DNA of 48,539 nt from a virus: the IMG/VR virus record IMGVR_UViG_3300026078_000038, positions 1 through 48,539 of that record, one strand, 5' to 3'. Made by a program: the position numbers and the translations under genes. Position 1 is the stretch's first letter; every line of letters starts with the position of its first letter. This document shows, piece after piece, positions 22,185-30,372 of this stretch. Under the pieces are notes generated by a model. That model saw only the letters and a program-made list of their open reading frames with translations, had not been told where the DNA came from and made no database searches.

Positions 22185-22691
22185 ATGCCTATTAATAATT
22201 GGAATAATATACTATGGAACGTGCCTCAAGCAGATCCGCCGCTTCCAGATCCGGTGCCGCACGATCAACAATTCTATAATGATGTTAACGCCATAGCTAA
22301 CGAGTATATGAAAACTTACGGGCAGAAATCTAAGACAACCCGTTCAATTTCTCAATCGTCCGATGAGTACCGAGCCCTAGCAAACCAAATAACAGAGTTA
22401 GAAGGGTCGATACATCAAGAACTGGGGGAGCTGGAACGTGTGCTAGAGACGATAGCCACGCAAGCAGAGGTTGTGCGAGATATTGGTAGCACAGTCCAAA
22501 GCCACATATCCATCCTGCGAACGGTCGCCATCCGGCTCGAAACGTGGAGGTCGAAGATGCTTCCGCCAGATTCACTTGGTTCTGTGACAACGCAAGCTGC
22601 AGGTCTTGCTGTTCCTGAGCCAGCTCACCCGCCTGCTGGAGTTGCAGCACAGCAAGTTGCGCCTGGGCTTTGGCAGCAGGGTCAGGTATAA
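22185..22691 (+). CDS. coiled-coil protein, 3' half antisense to holin
   Basis: 168 residues, AAGGA upstream. The N-terminus is Trp/Asn/Pro-rich, then a coiled coil (about 60-125: ANQITELEGSIHQELGELERVLETIATQAE). From 22330 on it is antisense to the holin gene; the final 40 residues (Ala/Pro/Gln-rich) look like a by-product of the opposite strand. The 145-nt part outside the holin is natural-looking. Either the gene truly overlaps the holin, or it is a chance frame. Confidence 0.5.
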   Translation: MPINNWNNILWNVPQADPPLPDPVPHDQQFYNDVNAIANEYMKTYGQKSKTTRSISQSSDEYRALANQITELEGSIHQELGELERVLETIATQAEVVRDIGSTVQSHISILRTVAIRLETWRSKMLPPDSLGSVTTQAAGLAVPEPAHPPAGVAAQQVAPGLWQQGQV

Positions 22692-22788
22692 CCTTATTGA
22701 TGATTGAGAGGACGGGAGACAGCCAGGAGCCGGTCGCGGCTCCTGCCGCCGTTCCTAGAGCTGAACCTATATCTTGGAGTACGCCCAT
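22330..22788 (-). CDS. holin (3-TM, gene-transfer-agent type)
   Basis: 152 residues. The C-terminal half matches the 3-TM holin family: FRAGWRPFAGWICGFGLCYQYLAQPLLAW (about 84-112, including the hallmark WRP-x2-GW), a second hydrophobic stretch LDVSTLLTLLFGLLGLG and the family ending THRTIEKL. The N-terminus has a small Gly/Ala-rich hydrophobic segment and a Gln-rich helix. It forms inner membrane holes to release the endolysin. Last gene of the leftward arm. No clear ribosome site; its ATG shares two bases with the oppositely directed ATG at 22787. Confidence 0.85.
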   Translation of the reverse strand: MGVLQDIGSALGTAAGAATGSWLSPVLSIINKVIPDPAAKAQAQLAVLQLQQAGELAQEQQDLQLALSQNQVNLAEASSTSTFRAGWRPFAGWICGFGLCYQYLAQPLLAWLSSLAHVPAPPVLDVSTLLTLLFGLLGLGTHRTIEKLNGLS

Positions 22789-22993
22789 GAGAGTATCTGA
22801 TCTTATTAAGTTGTTAGAGGATTGGCAGACTAAGCATGGGCCTGACGCCCAGATGTCCGTTGTCGGCAGTAATTACAATAGGGATAAGGCGGGAGCCGAT
22901 CCTGAGTGGACTTACTACGGGCAGGAAATTTATATTAATGACAGCCCTATATCGACTGTACTTGATAGTCGTGGGCCGGAGGTAGTTTGGTGA
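22787..22993 (+). CDS. hypothetical small protein
   Basis: 68 residues from ATG 22787, with TTGGAG eight bases upstream. Begins MRVSDLIKLLEDWQTKHGPDAQMSV, a pattern common in small phage proteins that pair a helix with a beta strand. Its stop overlaps the next start by 4 nt. Function unknown. Confidence 0.7.
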   Translation: MRVSDLIKLLEDWQTKHGPDAQMSVVGSNYNRDKAGADPEWTYYGQEIYINDSPISTVLDSRGPEVVW

Positions 22994-23301
22994 GTGGAAT
23001 TACAGTACTAGATCGCCGAGATCTGGATCGTTTGTTGAAGGGTATTGTCCACGCCTCAAAGCGCGATGACGTTAAAGTGGAGGTGAAGTATTACGTTCAG
23101 TTTACTTTTGCTGGAGATCAATCCGAAATGGGGGTTCAGACTATTGTTGATCCTTACAGCGGCTTTAATAGATCGAGTGCTCGGAGTCTAGTCAAGCAAG
23201 CGATTGAACGCCTGGATGCAGAAGAGAGGAAAGGTGACTCGGGATCAATTGTTCAAGCTACTCAAGCAGCAGGCACAATTCCAGCAGAGGGCGCCTCATG
23301 A
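22990..23301 (+). CDS. hypothetical protein
   Basis: 103 residues. GTG 22990 overlaps the previous TGA (GTGA), and its own TGA overlaps the next ATG. Beta-rich middle (VKVEVKYYVQFTFAG), then a helix and an Ala/Gln tail. No gene on the opposite strand in this part. Not recognised. Confidence 0.65.
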   Translation: MSGITVLDRRDLDRLLKGIVHASKRDDVKVEVKYYVQFTFAGDQSEMGVQTIVDPYSGFNRSSARSLVKQAIERLDAEERKGDSGSIVQATQAAGTIPAEGAS

Positions 23302-23747
23302 AGTACGAACTTTGGTACAAGATGGACGTCAATGTAAGCAGAATACACAGAGCTCCGGGAGATACTATATTCCCAGAGCAATGCGCCTTTAATCGAGAAA
23401 TTCTTAGCGAACCCCCTGATAACCAATCGAAAAATGGTTACCATCTGGTCTACTCTGAAAGCGACCACCCCAAGCAGTCGGAACAGGAGGGGAGGATTCA
23501 AGACCTAATTTCTCCCAGAACTCTCCCAGAGCTAAATACTGCTCTGTGGTGTCTAGGTAACGTCCCTCTCGGAAAAGTTGCAGGTCGATTGCTAGTCGAG
23601 AACAATGTAGACTGGGACCGATGCCAGTCCCTCGTTCAGCGTTTATCTTCGCTTGCTCAGGCGTCCTGTAAGCTTCACCTAGAGTTATCGAATATCCTAA
23701 ACGGTGTGCCTCATCAAGCAGACGAGGCAATAGGCGGGAAAAAGTGA
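23298..23747 (+). CDS. hypothetical protein, antisense to endolysin
   Basis: 149 residues. ATG 23298 overlaps the previous TGA (ATGA) and its TGA overlaps the next GTG (GTGA), a chain that argues for translation. Residues 36-149 lie antisense to the endolysin gene. The C-terminal half is Leu/Ser-rich and helical. No domain recognised. Confidence 0.5.
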   Translation: MKYELWYKMDVNVSRIHRAPGDTIFPEQCAFNREILSEPPDNQSKNGYHLVYSESDHPKQSEQEGRIQDLISPRTLPELNTALWCLGNVPLGKVAGRLLVENNVDWDRCQSLVQRLSSLAQASCKLHLELSNILNGVPHQADEAIGGKK

Positions 23748-23772
23748 ACTGGAGATTAAGGAGTTCGCTCAT
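23404..23772 (-). CDS. endolysin, M15 family D-Ala-D-Ala-type peptidase
   Basis: 122 residues. Zinc peptidase motifs of the VanY/M15 family: GEAYRTPEQA (32-41), SLHCSRLAIDLQLF (54-67, the SxHx(6)D zinc site), and WGGRF ... DGNHFS (His near 115). It should cut peptide cross-links in peptidoglycan. Short and without signal peptide, so it needs the holin downstream. Placed between the large ejection protein gene and the holin. It is wholly antisense to + strand frames (23298-23747 and the first bases of 23744). Confidence 0.88.
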   Translation of the reverse strand: MSELLNLQFTFSRLLPRLLDEAHRLGYSITLGEAYRTPEQAKINAERGTGIGPSLHCSRLAIDLQLFREGRYLDTTEQYLALGEFWEKLGLESSPPVPTAWGGRFQSRPDGNHFSIGYQGVR

Positions 23773-23935
23773 ATGGGTACTGGTGCTTGGGGCGTTTATG
23801 GGAGGATGTGGCCATCACATTCCGTCAAGGCCAAATTGGGAATCGTACGACCAAGAAAATCTAAAAAGAAACGATCACGGGTGTCCAACCGCAATCTACA
23901 GCGCCCCTAACGGAGAGTTGCAGCAATGTCTGTAG
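23744..23935 (+). CDS. small lipoprotein, possible outer-membrane spanin
   Basis: 63 residues from GTG 23744, overlapping the previous TGA by 4 nt. A basic start, hydrophobic core and lipobox (LIWVLVLGAFMGGC, Cys22) indicate a lipoprotein; the mature 42 residues include HHIPSRPNW and two further Cys. Rz1-type o-spanins are small lipoproteins of this size near lysis genes, but this one lies on the other strand and I see no inner-membrane spanin, so that role is tentative. Confidence 0.6.
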   Translation: MNWRLRSSLIWVLVLGAFMGGCGHHIPSRPNWESYDQENLKRNDHGCPTAIYSAPNGELQQCL

Positions 23936-24195
23936 AAGTTATCGTAGAACCTAAAACTCTGTATCACACTCATATATTTGAAGGAGAAGAGGTGGTACGA
24001 GGGGATCAGGACGGGCAGGCTTGGGTGGCTACCTTCGCCTCTCAAGCCGCCGCTAAGAACTTCATTACTTGGTCTGTAACTCACTCGAAGTCTTGGAAGG
24101 GCCTCCGCCCTGTGACTGCCCGGAAAGACTCTGAACAAGAGCGGCTCCGTTCAACTGAGCCCACACGCCCCCCGCCAGGGGTGTGGCTGCGTTAG
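23926..24195 (+). CDS. hypothetical protein, last rightward gene
   Basis: 89 residues, overlapping the previous gene by 10 nt. The N-terminal part is beta-rich with YHTHIFEGEEVVRG and a WVATFASQAAAKNFITW helix. The last 130 nt lie antisense to the 3' end of the ejection protein gene and read as basic, low-complexity sequence. It ends the + arm; no rightward terminator is visible after it. Confidence 0.55.
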   Translation: MSVEVIVEPKTLYHTHIFEGEEVVRGDQDGQAWVATFASQAAAKNFITWSVTHSKSWKGLRPVTARKDSEQERLRSTEPTRPPPGVWLR

Positions 24196-26995
24196 CGGCC
24201 GCAGACCTAATAAAGCTATCGAGCCCCTCTGGACTCTTCAGTGCGTTATAGACTACACGTCCTGCCGCTCTCTTTCTCCAGTTGAGCAACGCACTATACC
24301 ACCGACCTTCCTCCGACATCGGGGGTGCAAACTTGGCCCGGATAACCTGCTGCAGTACGGACTGTGGCCGGTCCGGGTCTAGTTTTATCCCCGTCCCGCC
24401 TTGTACCATCTGAGCCGTCTTCTGGTACGTCCTGAGATTAGCGACGTACTGCGGCCCCATCACCTTAGTTAATCTATTCCCGTACTGATCTAGATACTTC
24501 GAGATCAAGGAATCTACTGGCATTCCAGAAGCATCTGAGGTACGGATAGCGAACTGGCGAGCCGTATCGGCCTGCCATTCCTTAAACAGCTCAGGCTGCA
24601 TCTTCTTGACGACCGTGAGCATCTTATCCAGCACCTGGGGAGATACTGCGTTACGGAACACGGCATTAGACAGCCCTTGGCTGGTCTTAGGAATACCACC
24701 GTATTCTGGACTAGCGTTCCACGCTGCTTGAAAGGCTTTAAGCTTAGAGGTCGAGGCTGCTAGAGCCGAGGTCATATCATCAATACCCTGGAACTTAGCT
24801 CTCTCAGCGTCCGTGAAGAAGTACTTCATCGGACCTTCCATTTGGGTCTGAAACTTCTGCCAAGAGCGCTTATCCGGGATACCGTTAGGCGGAAGGTAGT
24901 GGTCCTTATACACGGACCAAATCATGTTACGGACTCTCTCCTGCTCCTCTGGAGCGCCTTTGAGGATACCCGCAAACTGAGCCACACCTGATTGATCCTG
25001 GCCTTTGCCCGCTCTCATTAAGAGTCCTGCGGTAGCCGAGTTGTACACGGGGTCCTCGAAACCTCCGGTGCGCTTCATAACGGTATTGATGATACCGCGC
25101 CGGAAGTTATCTTGATACTGAGCGTTCTTCTGCTTAGCGTTCTCCCACAGATCTAATATCCGCCCATCCCCTCTATCGGTCAGATTCATACGGATTTCGT
25201 GTTCTAGAATTTCCGCCACATCTGCAGAGGCCTGTTCGTCCGCCGGAATCTGGCCTTTAGAGGCCGCCATAGCCGCCCTAGTACCAGACCTAAGATCTTG
25301 TACGTTATCGATCAGCTCGAAGACCGAGAACGCTTTAGCGGGAGCGGGCTTAGATTCATTAGGTACTCCGAACTCTTTTAGCAGGTCCGCATCTTCTCCA
25401 CCAGCTGCGACCTTATCTTCTCCCTGCGTCCACTTGAGCCCTTTAGAGGGGTTCTTGGGATCTTTGTAGAACGCATCCGGGATGGCAGACCAGTACTTGT
25501 CCCCCGAGTTGAGGACACCCGACTTATTCAAGTCGTAGCCCTTCTGCCACATAGACTCGATCTTACCTCGTCCTAATACTGAGATCGTTACGTTGTTCTC
25601 AGGTGTGTTCACCCCGAACCACTTATCTGAGTTACGAGCGTAGGCAGCCACTTCCGGGTAGCCTAACGCTACCTTGAGATCTCCATACGCCTTGTCCTTC
25701 TCCGCCTTCCCCGCCTCCTCCAGCTTATTCAACATCTGAGTAAGCTCAGCGTTACGTTCAGTCTCGGACATAGTCGGCAGCCCCGCAATCTGGCTTTTAG
25801 CGTCTGCTTTCAGTACCGCGTCATTAAGCTGTTGCTGAGACAGTGCCGCGGCTTTCTTAGCCTCTAGCTCCTGCTGAATATTATACCCGGCGCTACCGTA
25901 CTCGTAGCTCTTGCTCGGCTTGAACGCATCGGTGAAGTTCTGGTAGTTGTACGATAACGTATCCAGATTAGAGTTAATCCTCTTCTCTTCCTCTGCTGTG
26001 AGCTGCTCAGAGGCCTTATAGGCCTTCTCTGAGATGATGCGGGCCATAGGATCACTAGGCACCAGCTCAGATATGGAGGGCTTTACGCCCACCTGAGAGC
26101 CTATTAGAGAGTAGTAGTCCTTGAGACCAGCCTGAGCCTCCTTGCTCATGGCTTGGAGATCCAGGGCCTTACCGTAGCTCAGATCCAAGAATCCACGCCC
26201 CAAGAATCGTCCAGCAGCCGGGATACCGCCCACCACCTCTCCAATAGCGGTAGTACCCACAGCTTTCACGGCGTTCTTACTAATATCAGTAAGCTGTTCT
26301 TGAGGAGCTTTAACACCCGCTCCTCCGTACAGGTAGTTCGAAATTACTGTCTTACCAGAATCCGCTACTGCCTGTCCTACGCCAGCTCCAAGTGCTCCGG
26401 CGCCAGCTGCTAGAAGAGGGTTACCAGTAGCAGCCGCGGTAGGTAAACCAGCCACAAGAGCGCCTCCAGTCTGCCCTGCCACGTCCATAGAGCCGCCAAC
26501 CGTGGGGGCCATAGACTGTAAGGTCTCGCCCCTCGGCTTAAGCAGAGTCCGTCTACCCGTCTCGGGGTTCGTATACTCCAGTTCCCCGTACTTATTACGA
26601 GCTAATCCGACGTCCTGCCCGTAGTGCTGGTTAACTACTTCTCGGGTCTGGGTATCCGAAGGATCAACGAGAAGGGAAAGCTTATTGCGCAAGCCCAGAG
26701 GAGCACCAGACATAATATCTGTGCCACTCTTAGCCATCTCTTGTTCTTCGGGTTTCCAGGGCTCATTAGTCACCTGCGCCAGAGGACCCAGACCTGGGAC
26801 AGCAGCTAGGCCCCTCTTCCAAGCCGGGGGCATCTGAGTATTAGTTTGAGGAAGGCTGTACGGAGTTCTGACCGTGGCAGCCAGAGATTTGCCGACAATA
26901 CCAGAGTGGTCTGGAGCTTCTCCGTCCAGAAACGCATCCGCCTTAGAGACAGGGGCGTCTTTACCATCTAGGAAATCGTCAGCACTAATACCCAT
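24065..26995 (-). CDS. large internal virion / DNA ejection protein
   Basis: 976 residues, the largest product in the window. Mostly helical, with a Gly/Ala-rich hydrophobic stretch (about 175-225: ALVAGLPTAAATGNPLLAAGAGALGAGVGQ, described by composition) that could insert in a membrane, and long charged helical regions around 330-440. It follows three Gly/Ala-rich or helical proteins in the place held by T7 gp14-gp16-type ejection proteins, which form the conduit for DNA entry. I see no transglycosylase motif. Its 3' end overlaps the + arm gene at 23926 by 131 nt. Confidence 0.65.
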   Translation of the reverse strand: MGISADDFLDGKDAPVSKADAFLDGEAPDHSGIVGKSLAATVRTPYSLPQTNTQMPPAWKRGLAAVPGLGPLAQVTNEPWKPEEQEMAKSGTDIMSGAPLGLRNKLSLLVDPSDTQTREVVNQHYGQDVGLARNKYGELEYTNPETGRRTLLKPRGETLQSMAPTVGGSMDVAGQTGGALVAGLPTAAATGNPLLAAGAGALGAGVGQAVADSGKTVISNYLYGGAGVKAPQEQLTDISKNAVKAVGTTAIGEVVGGIPAAGRFLGRGFLDLSYGKALDLQAMSKEAQAGLKDYYSLIGSQVGVKPSISELVPSDPMARIISEKAYKASEQLTAEEEKRINSNLDTLSYNYQNFTDAFKPSKSYEYGSAGYNIQQELEAKKAAALSQQQLNDAVLKADAKSQIAGLPTMSETERNAELTQMLNKLEEAGKAEKDKAYGDLKVALGYPEVAAYARNSDKWFGVNTPENNVTISVLGRGKIESMWQKGYDLNKSGVLNSGDKYWSAIPDAFYKDPKNPSKGLKWTQGEDKVAAGGEDADLLKEFGVPNESKPAPAKAFSVFELIDNVQDLRSGTRAAMAASKGQIPADEQASADVAEILEHEIRMNLTDRGDGRILDLWENAKQKNAQYQDNFRRGIINTVMKRTGGFEDPVYNSATAGLLMRAGKGQDQSGVAQFAGILKGAPEEQERVRNMIWSVYKDHYLPPNGIPDKRSWQKFQTQMEGPMKYFFTDAERAKFQGIDDMTSALAASTSKLKAFQAAWNASPEYGGIPKTSQGLSNAVFRNAVSPQVLDKMLTVVKKMQPELFKEWQADTARQFAIRTSDASGMPVDSLISKYLDQYGNRLTKVMGPQYVANLRTYQKTAQMVQGGTGIKLDPDRPQSVLQQVIRAKFAPPMSEEGRWYSALLNWRKRAAGRVVYNALKSPEGLDSFIRSAAANAATPLAGGVWAQLNGAALVQSLSGQSQGGGPSKTSSELQTK

Positions 26996-28406
26996 GATTA
27001 CTCAGTAGCTTCTTAGCTTCATCTCGGGTCAATTTACCGGCCTTGTACGCGGCTCGGATATCTTCTGGACTCTTGTATTGGGATAGTTTGCGAGTGTTCT
27101 CGTACTCATCCACAGCCGACGCTTTATACCCTGGAGAGTACACGTTAGCCTGGGTAGTGAAGTTATCCTTGAGCTGTTGCCGAGCCCCCTCTAGGGCTCC
27201 CAAGACAGCCGCTGGATCATCGGAGTGCTCGGCCAGGATCTCTAGATTGGCCTCCACCCTCTGCTTGGTCATCTTCTCGTCAGTATTGTTATTGCTCTGA
27301 GCAGCCGCCATGGCGTATGCCGTAGCCACCATCTGAGCGTGGTACTTGGTGGCATCAATAGCCTTACCACGTACCTTACCAACCACAGTATCCAAGCCCT
27401 TCCAGTTGTACTGCTTCGGATCTAGAAGATCTTCTTGACCGAAGTTACCCGCGAGGTTACGCGCTGTCTGAACGATGTTATTGCCTTTCTCGTACCAGTC
27501 CCCCGCAGTTCCTACTGCGGAACCTTGAGAGCCTTTAATCGTGTCGCTAATATTGTCGATAGAGCGGAGAGCGTTGACAGTAGCAATTTGACGATCTGCA
27601 AGTTCTTTCCTATTCTTGTCGTTAGCGGCTGTAGTACCCGTACTACCGAGGAGACCGCCTTCGGCCATTTGTTCTGGCGTACCAGACACTTGGTATTGCA
27701 TCGGCTGAGACGATTTGCCCACCAGCTTCATGCTGCCATCGGGCTGCACTTTGTACGTATTGTACATCCCCCCGACTTTTACTTCGTGTAGAGACCCAGT
27801 CGTGAGTTGTGGCGTGTCGCCGGCCTTGCGCCACTGGCCGGAGTCTACAGCTTGCTGCCATTCTGGCGTGCCTTTACGGAATACCCTAACCTGTCCTTGA
27901 TCGTTGGTCAGGTTCTCCGTCTCGAACTGGGCAGACTTCTGGGCCGCCTTGCCGATATTCGGGTCGTACTTGAGCTTTTCGATAGCGTAAGTACGGGCCT
28001 TCTCGATCATCTTCTCTGCGGTAGGGTCCTTTGATAGGTTCGGGTCCTGTTCAATATCTCCCGCAGCTTTATACAGCGCCTCTCCGGCATCTAAGCCCTG
28101 GGCTCCGTACTGTACGGCCTTAGCGTGGATAGCCTGGCCTGCAACGCTCTGAGGCCCCTGCTGGGCTTGTGGAGCGGCTTGAGGCTGATTACCAGTAATA
28201 GCCTGCGCTATCGCCTGCCCGAATTGTTGTGGCAACGCTAGCCGAGGGTTTTGCATAGCAAACATCTGCTTGAGATATTGCTGTTGCGCAGCGAGAGCTG
28301 CTGTCGGATCGACCATGTAATTAGGGTCGAACGAGGACGGAGGCAGCCCCTGGTTGTACCTCTGCTCTTGCATCAAGAAGCTGGGCGTAATGTACGGTGC
28401 CGGCAC
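26985..28406 (-). CDS. internal virion protein
   Basis: 473 residues from GTG 28406, chosen for the strong GGAGGG seven bases upstream; a TTG at 28433 is the longer option. N-terminus Pro/Gln-rich, then a helical domain with many Gln, Lys and Ala. No enzyme motif. Overlaps the next ejection protein by 11 nt, so translation is coupled. Role as inner core or ejection protein is inferred from position and composition. Confidence 0.6.
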   Translation of the reverse strand: MPAPYITPSFLMQEQRYNQGLPPSSFDPNYMVDPTAALAAQQQYLKQMFAMQNPRLALPQQFGQAIAQAITGNQPQAAPQAQQGPQSVAGQAIHAKAVQYGAQGLDAGEALYKAAGDIEQDPNLSKDPTAEKMIEKARTYAIEKLKYDPNIGKAAQKSAQFETENLTNDQGQVRVFRKGTPEWQQAVDSGQWRKAGDTPQLTTGSLHEVKVGGMYNTYKVQPDGSMKLVGKSSQPMQYQVSGTPEQMAEGGLLGSTGTTAANDKNRKELADRQIATVNALRSIDNISDTIKGSQGSAVGTAGDWYEKGNNIVQTARNLAGNFGQEDLLDPKQYNWKGLDTVVGKVRGKAIDATKYHAQMVATAYAMAAAQSNNNTDEKMTKQRVEANLEILAEHSDDPAAVLGALEGARQQLKDNFTTQANVYSPGYKASAVDEYENTRKLSQYKSPEDIRAAYKAGKLTRDEAKKLLSNHGY

Positions 28407-28419
28407 TTCAGTGCCCTCC

Positions 28420-28436
28420 GTTTTGTGAAACAAAAC
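28420..28436 (-). repeat. hairpin GTTTTGT-gaa-ACAAAAC before an ejection gene
   Basis: A perfect 7-bp stem with a 3-nt loop lies just upstream of the ribosome site of the gene starting at 28406. A near-copy (ATTTTGT-N3-ACAAAAT) sits at the start codon of the gene at 47754. It has no T-run, so it is more likely an mRNA stability or translation element than a terminator. Confidence 0.5.
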
Positions 28437-28442
28437 TAGGCA

Positions 28443-29177
28443 TTAGATGAGACTCTGCATAAATTGATTGTATTCAGTCATCTTACCGGCCTTAAGAAGA
28501 TCCGATGCCTTCTGGGCATTTTCCGGGTAGGAGAGAGCGACGGTAACATCGTGTCCTTGGTAGTAGTCTCTAGCTCCCTGAGAGGCTTGCCCTGCTCCAA
28601 GACCTACGCTTGCAAACCCTCCTTGAGCGTTATTAGAGGACGGGGCTCTTTCCACTACCCCAGATCCAGGAGTGTTACGAATGATGCCCAGTTCATTGCC
28701 GTGCTTGTCAGCACTATTCATGCCGAACAGGTCCCCGAATATGAGATCTCCGACACCAGAGACTACCGACGGGATAGCAAGGACTGCTCCAATTCCTGTA
28801 GCGGCTGTTCCGAGCGCTGCGACCGTGGAGGCGGAAGCTCCGGCTGCACTAGCCGCACCACTTGAAGCGGCAAGACCAGCTCCGCTGGCAAGTCCAGAGA
28901 CAGTGCCGACGGGGGTACCGGAGGTGAGTCCGTTATAGATGTTAAGAGCTGAGCCAGCTTGACCGAGCAGCCCGGAGAATCCTCCGGAATTGCCGGTAAC
29001 TTTGTTGTACAGACTTGCGGCTCCACCCGCAGCTTGAAGTCCACCTTTAACCCCTCCTTGTTGAATACCACTGGCTATATTTCCAGCACTAGAAAGCAGA
29101 CCTCCTACTTTGGCTAGACCGGACCCCGCACTCGACGAGGCCGGGGCGGCTCCCCCGCCAGCCTTACTCAGTCCCAC
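28443..29177 (-). CDS. Gly/Ala-rich virion protein
   Basis: 244 residues from GTG 29177, overlapping the previous gene's stop by 10 nt. The first two thirds are Gly/Ala/Ser-rich with hydrophobic helices (AASTVAALGTAATGIGAVLA region, about 117-135), suggesting membrane insertion during DNA ejection; the last third is a mixed globular domain. Similar composition to the gene at 29168-30217, so the two may work together. Confidence 0.6.
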   Translation of the reverse strand: MGLSKAGGGAAPASSSAGSGLAKVGGLLSSAGNIASGIQQGGVKGGLQAAGGAASLYNKVTGNSGGFSGLLGQAGSALNIYNGLTSGTPVGTVSGLASGAGLAASSGAASAAGASASTVAALGTAATGIGAVLAIPSVVSGVGDLIFGDLFGMNSADKHGNELGIIRNTPGSGVVERAPSSNNAQGGFASVGLGAGQASQGARDYYQGHDVTVALSYPENAQKASDLLKAGKMTEYNQFMQSLI

Positions 29178-30217
29178 CAGTTACTCGAAGCGCCCTCGTC
29201 TGTAAGATTAATAGGATCAACTCCTACGTCAGTCATGCCTCCACTACCGGCTCCAGAAGAATTAGAACCCAGCTGATTCAAGAGATCGTTAAGACCTCCG
29301 TCCACGTTCAGCCCTGAGTCAATGCCTCCTCCTGAACCCCCACCACCAGAGCCTCCTCCAAAGAGGCCCCCAATTCCTTTACCTAGCATACTTCCCAGGC
29401 TCCCCAAGCCCCCCAGAAGTCCTCCACCTCCGCCAGAGCCTCCTAAGAGACTTTGCAGTAATCCCCCCTGAGACCCCCCGCCGAAGAGTAGGCCCGACAA
29501 AAGACCAGCGGTCGCGTTATCTTGCATCGACCCGGTCTCAATGCCCGGTACCGCTGCCGCAACGTTAGCTCCAGAGCGCTGCGCCCCGAGATTACCTCCG
29601 AGCTGCATCTGTTGGAGTAGAGATTGGTTCTGCTGGTTATAGCCTCCCAGAGAGCTATTAAGCAGTCCTAGACCTTGTCCAGCTACACCTTGCGCTGCTC
29701 CAAACTGAGAGTTAGCTCGTCCGAGCTGATCTTGGAACGCCTGGTTATACAGGTTACTGAGAGTAGCTCCTGTACCCATCTGCTGCCCAGCCGTCTGGTA
29801 AGACCCGGCCGTTGAGGCGAGAGTGCCTTTGGAGAACTCATTATCCAGGTTACTCTGGCTGGCCTGCTGCAAGAACGGCATGATGCCGCCAACAGATCGG
29901 TTAAACTGGTCGGTAACTCCTTGGTTGAAGTTATTACCGCCGAAGATCGAGTTGTACTGGCCTCCTAGGAAATTAGGATCTACCCCGCCGTTGTTGAGTA
30001 TGTTCCCGGTAAGCGCGTTGTTAATATTCTGCCCAGTAGGGGAGAACGAATTGGTAGCCGAGGTGCCGTTCCACGATGTAGTACCCATCGGGTTGTTAAC
30101 GGTAAACGGAGAGTATTGGCCATAGTTCCAGGCGTTATCGCTGGCGGCTCCGGCGTTACCCCCGCCTCCGACAATGGTCCCTAGACCGTTACCAAGACCT
30201 GCTAAGAATGAAGGCAT
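29168..30217 (-). CDS. Gly/Asn/Gln-rich virion protein
   Basis: 349 residues. Central part rich in Asn, Gln and Ser (FNQGVTDQFNRSVGG), C-terminal third almost pure Gly/Leu/Ser repeats (residues about 245-300), then an acidic end. ATG 30217 overlaps the previous stop by one base (TAATG). Low-complexity glycine tracts are typical of phage ejection proteins that pack inside the capsid. Function inferred from position. Confidence 0.6.
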   Translation of the reverse strand: MPSFLAGLGNGLGTIVGGGGNAGAASDNAWNYGQYSPFTVNNPMGTTSWNGTSATNSFSPTGQNINNALTGNILNNGGVDPNFLGGQYNSIFGGNNFNQGVTDQFNRSVGGIMPFLQQASQSNLDNEFSKGTLASTAGSYQTAGQQMGTGATLSNLYNQAFQDQLGRANSQFGAAQGVAGQGLGLLNSSLGGYNQQNQSLLQQMQLGGNLGAQRSGANVAAAVPGIETGSMQDNATAGLLSGLLFGGGSQGGLLQSLLGGSGGGGGLLGGLGSLGSMLGKGIGGLFGGGSGGGGSGGGIDSGLNVDGGLNDLLNQLGSNSSGAGSGGMTDVGVDPINLTDEGASSNWWD

Positions 30218-30372
30218 TACTTACCTCGGAGTCCTTTCCACAGGGACACAAGTCCCGCTAGGATGCCCACTAGTGTGGCTATAACAGACAACTCTTGCTG
30301 GTGTTGAACCAGTATTGCGAATAATCCAGAAATGAGAGATGCCTTTGCGTAAGTATGATACGTAAGGTTCAT
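30217..30372 (-). CDS. 51-residue membrane protein
   Basis: ATG 30372 to TAA 30217, joined by 1-nt TAATG overlaps on both sides, so clearly part of the operon. Residues about 12-46 give one or two membrane segments (ASLISGLFAILV and LSVIATLVGILAGLVSLW) with a short polar link, ending in a basic KGLRGK. The pattern fits a small holin-like or ejection-related membrane protein. The recognised holin is elsewhere (22330). Confidence 0.7.
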   Translation of the reverse strand: MNLTYHTYAKASLISGLFAILVQHQQELSVIATLVGILAGLVSLWKGLRGK

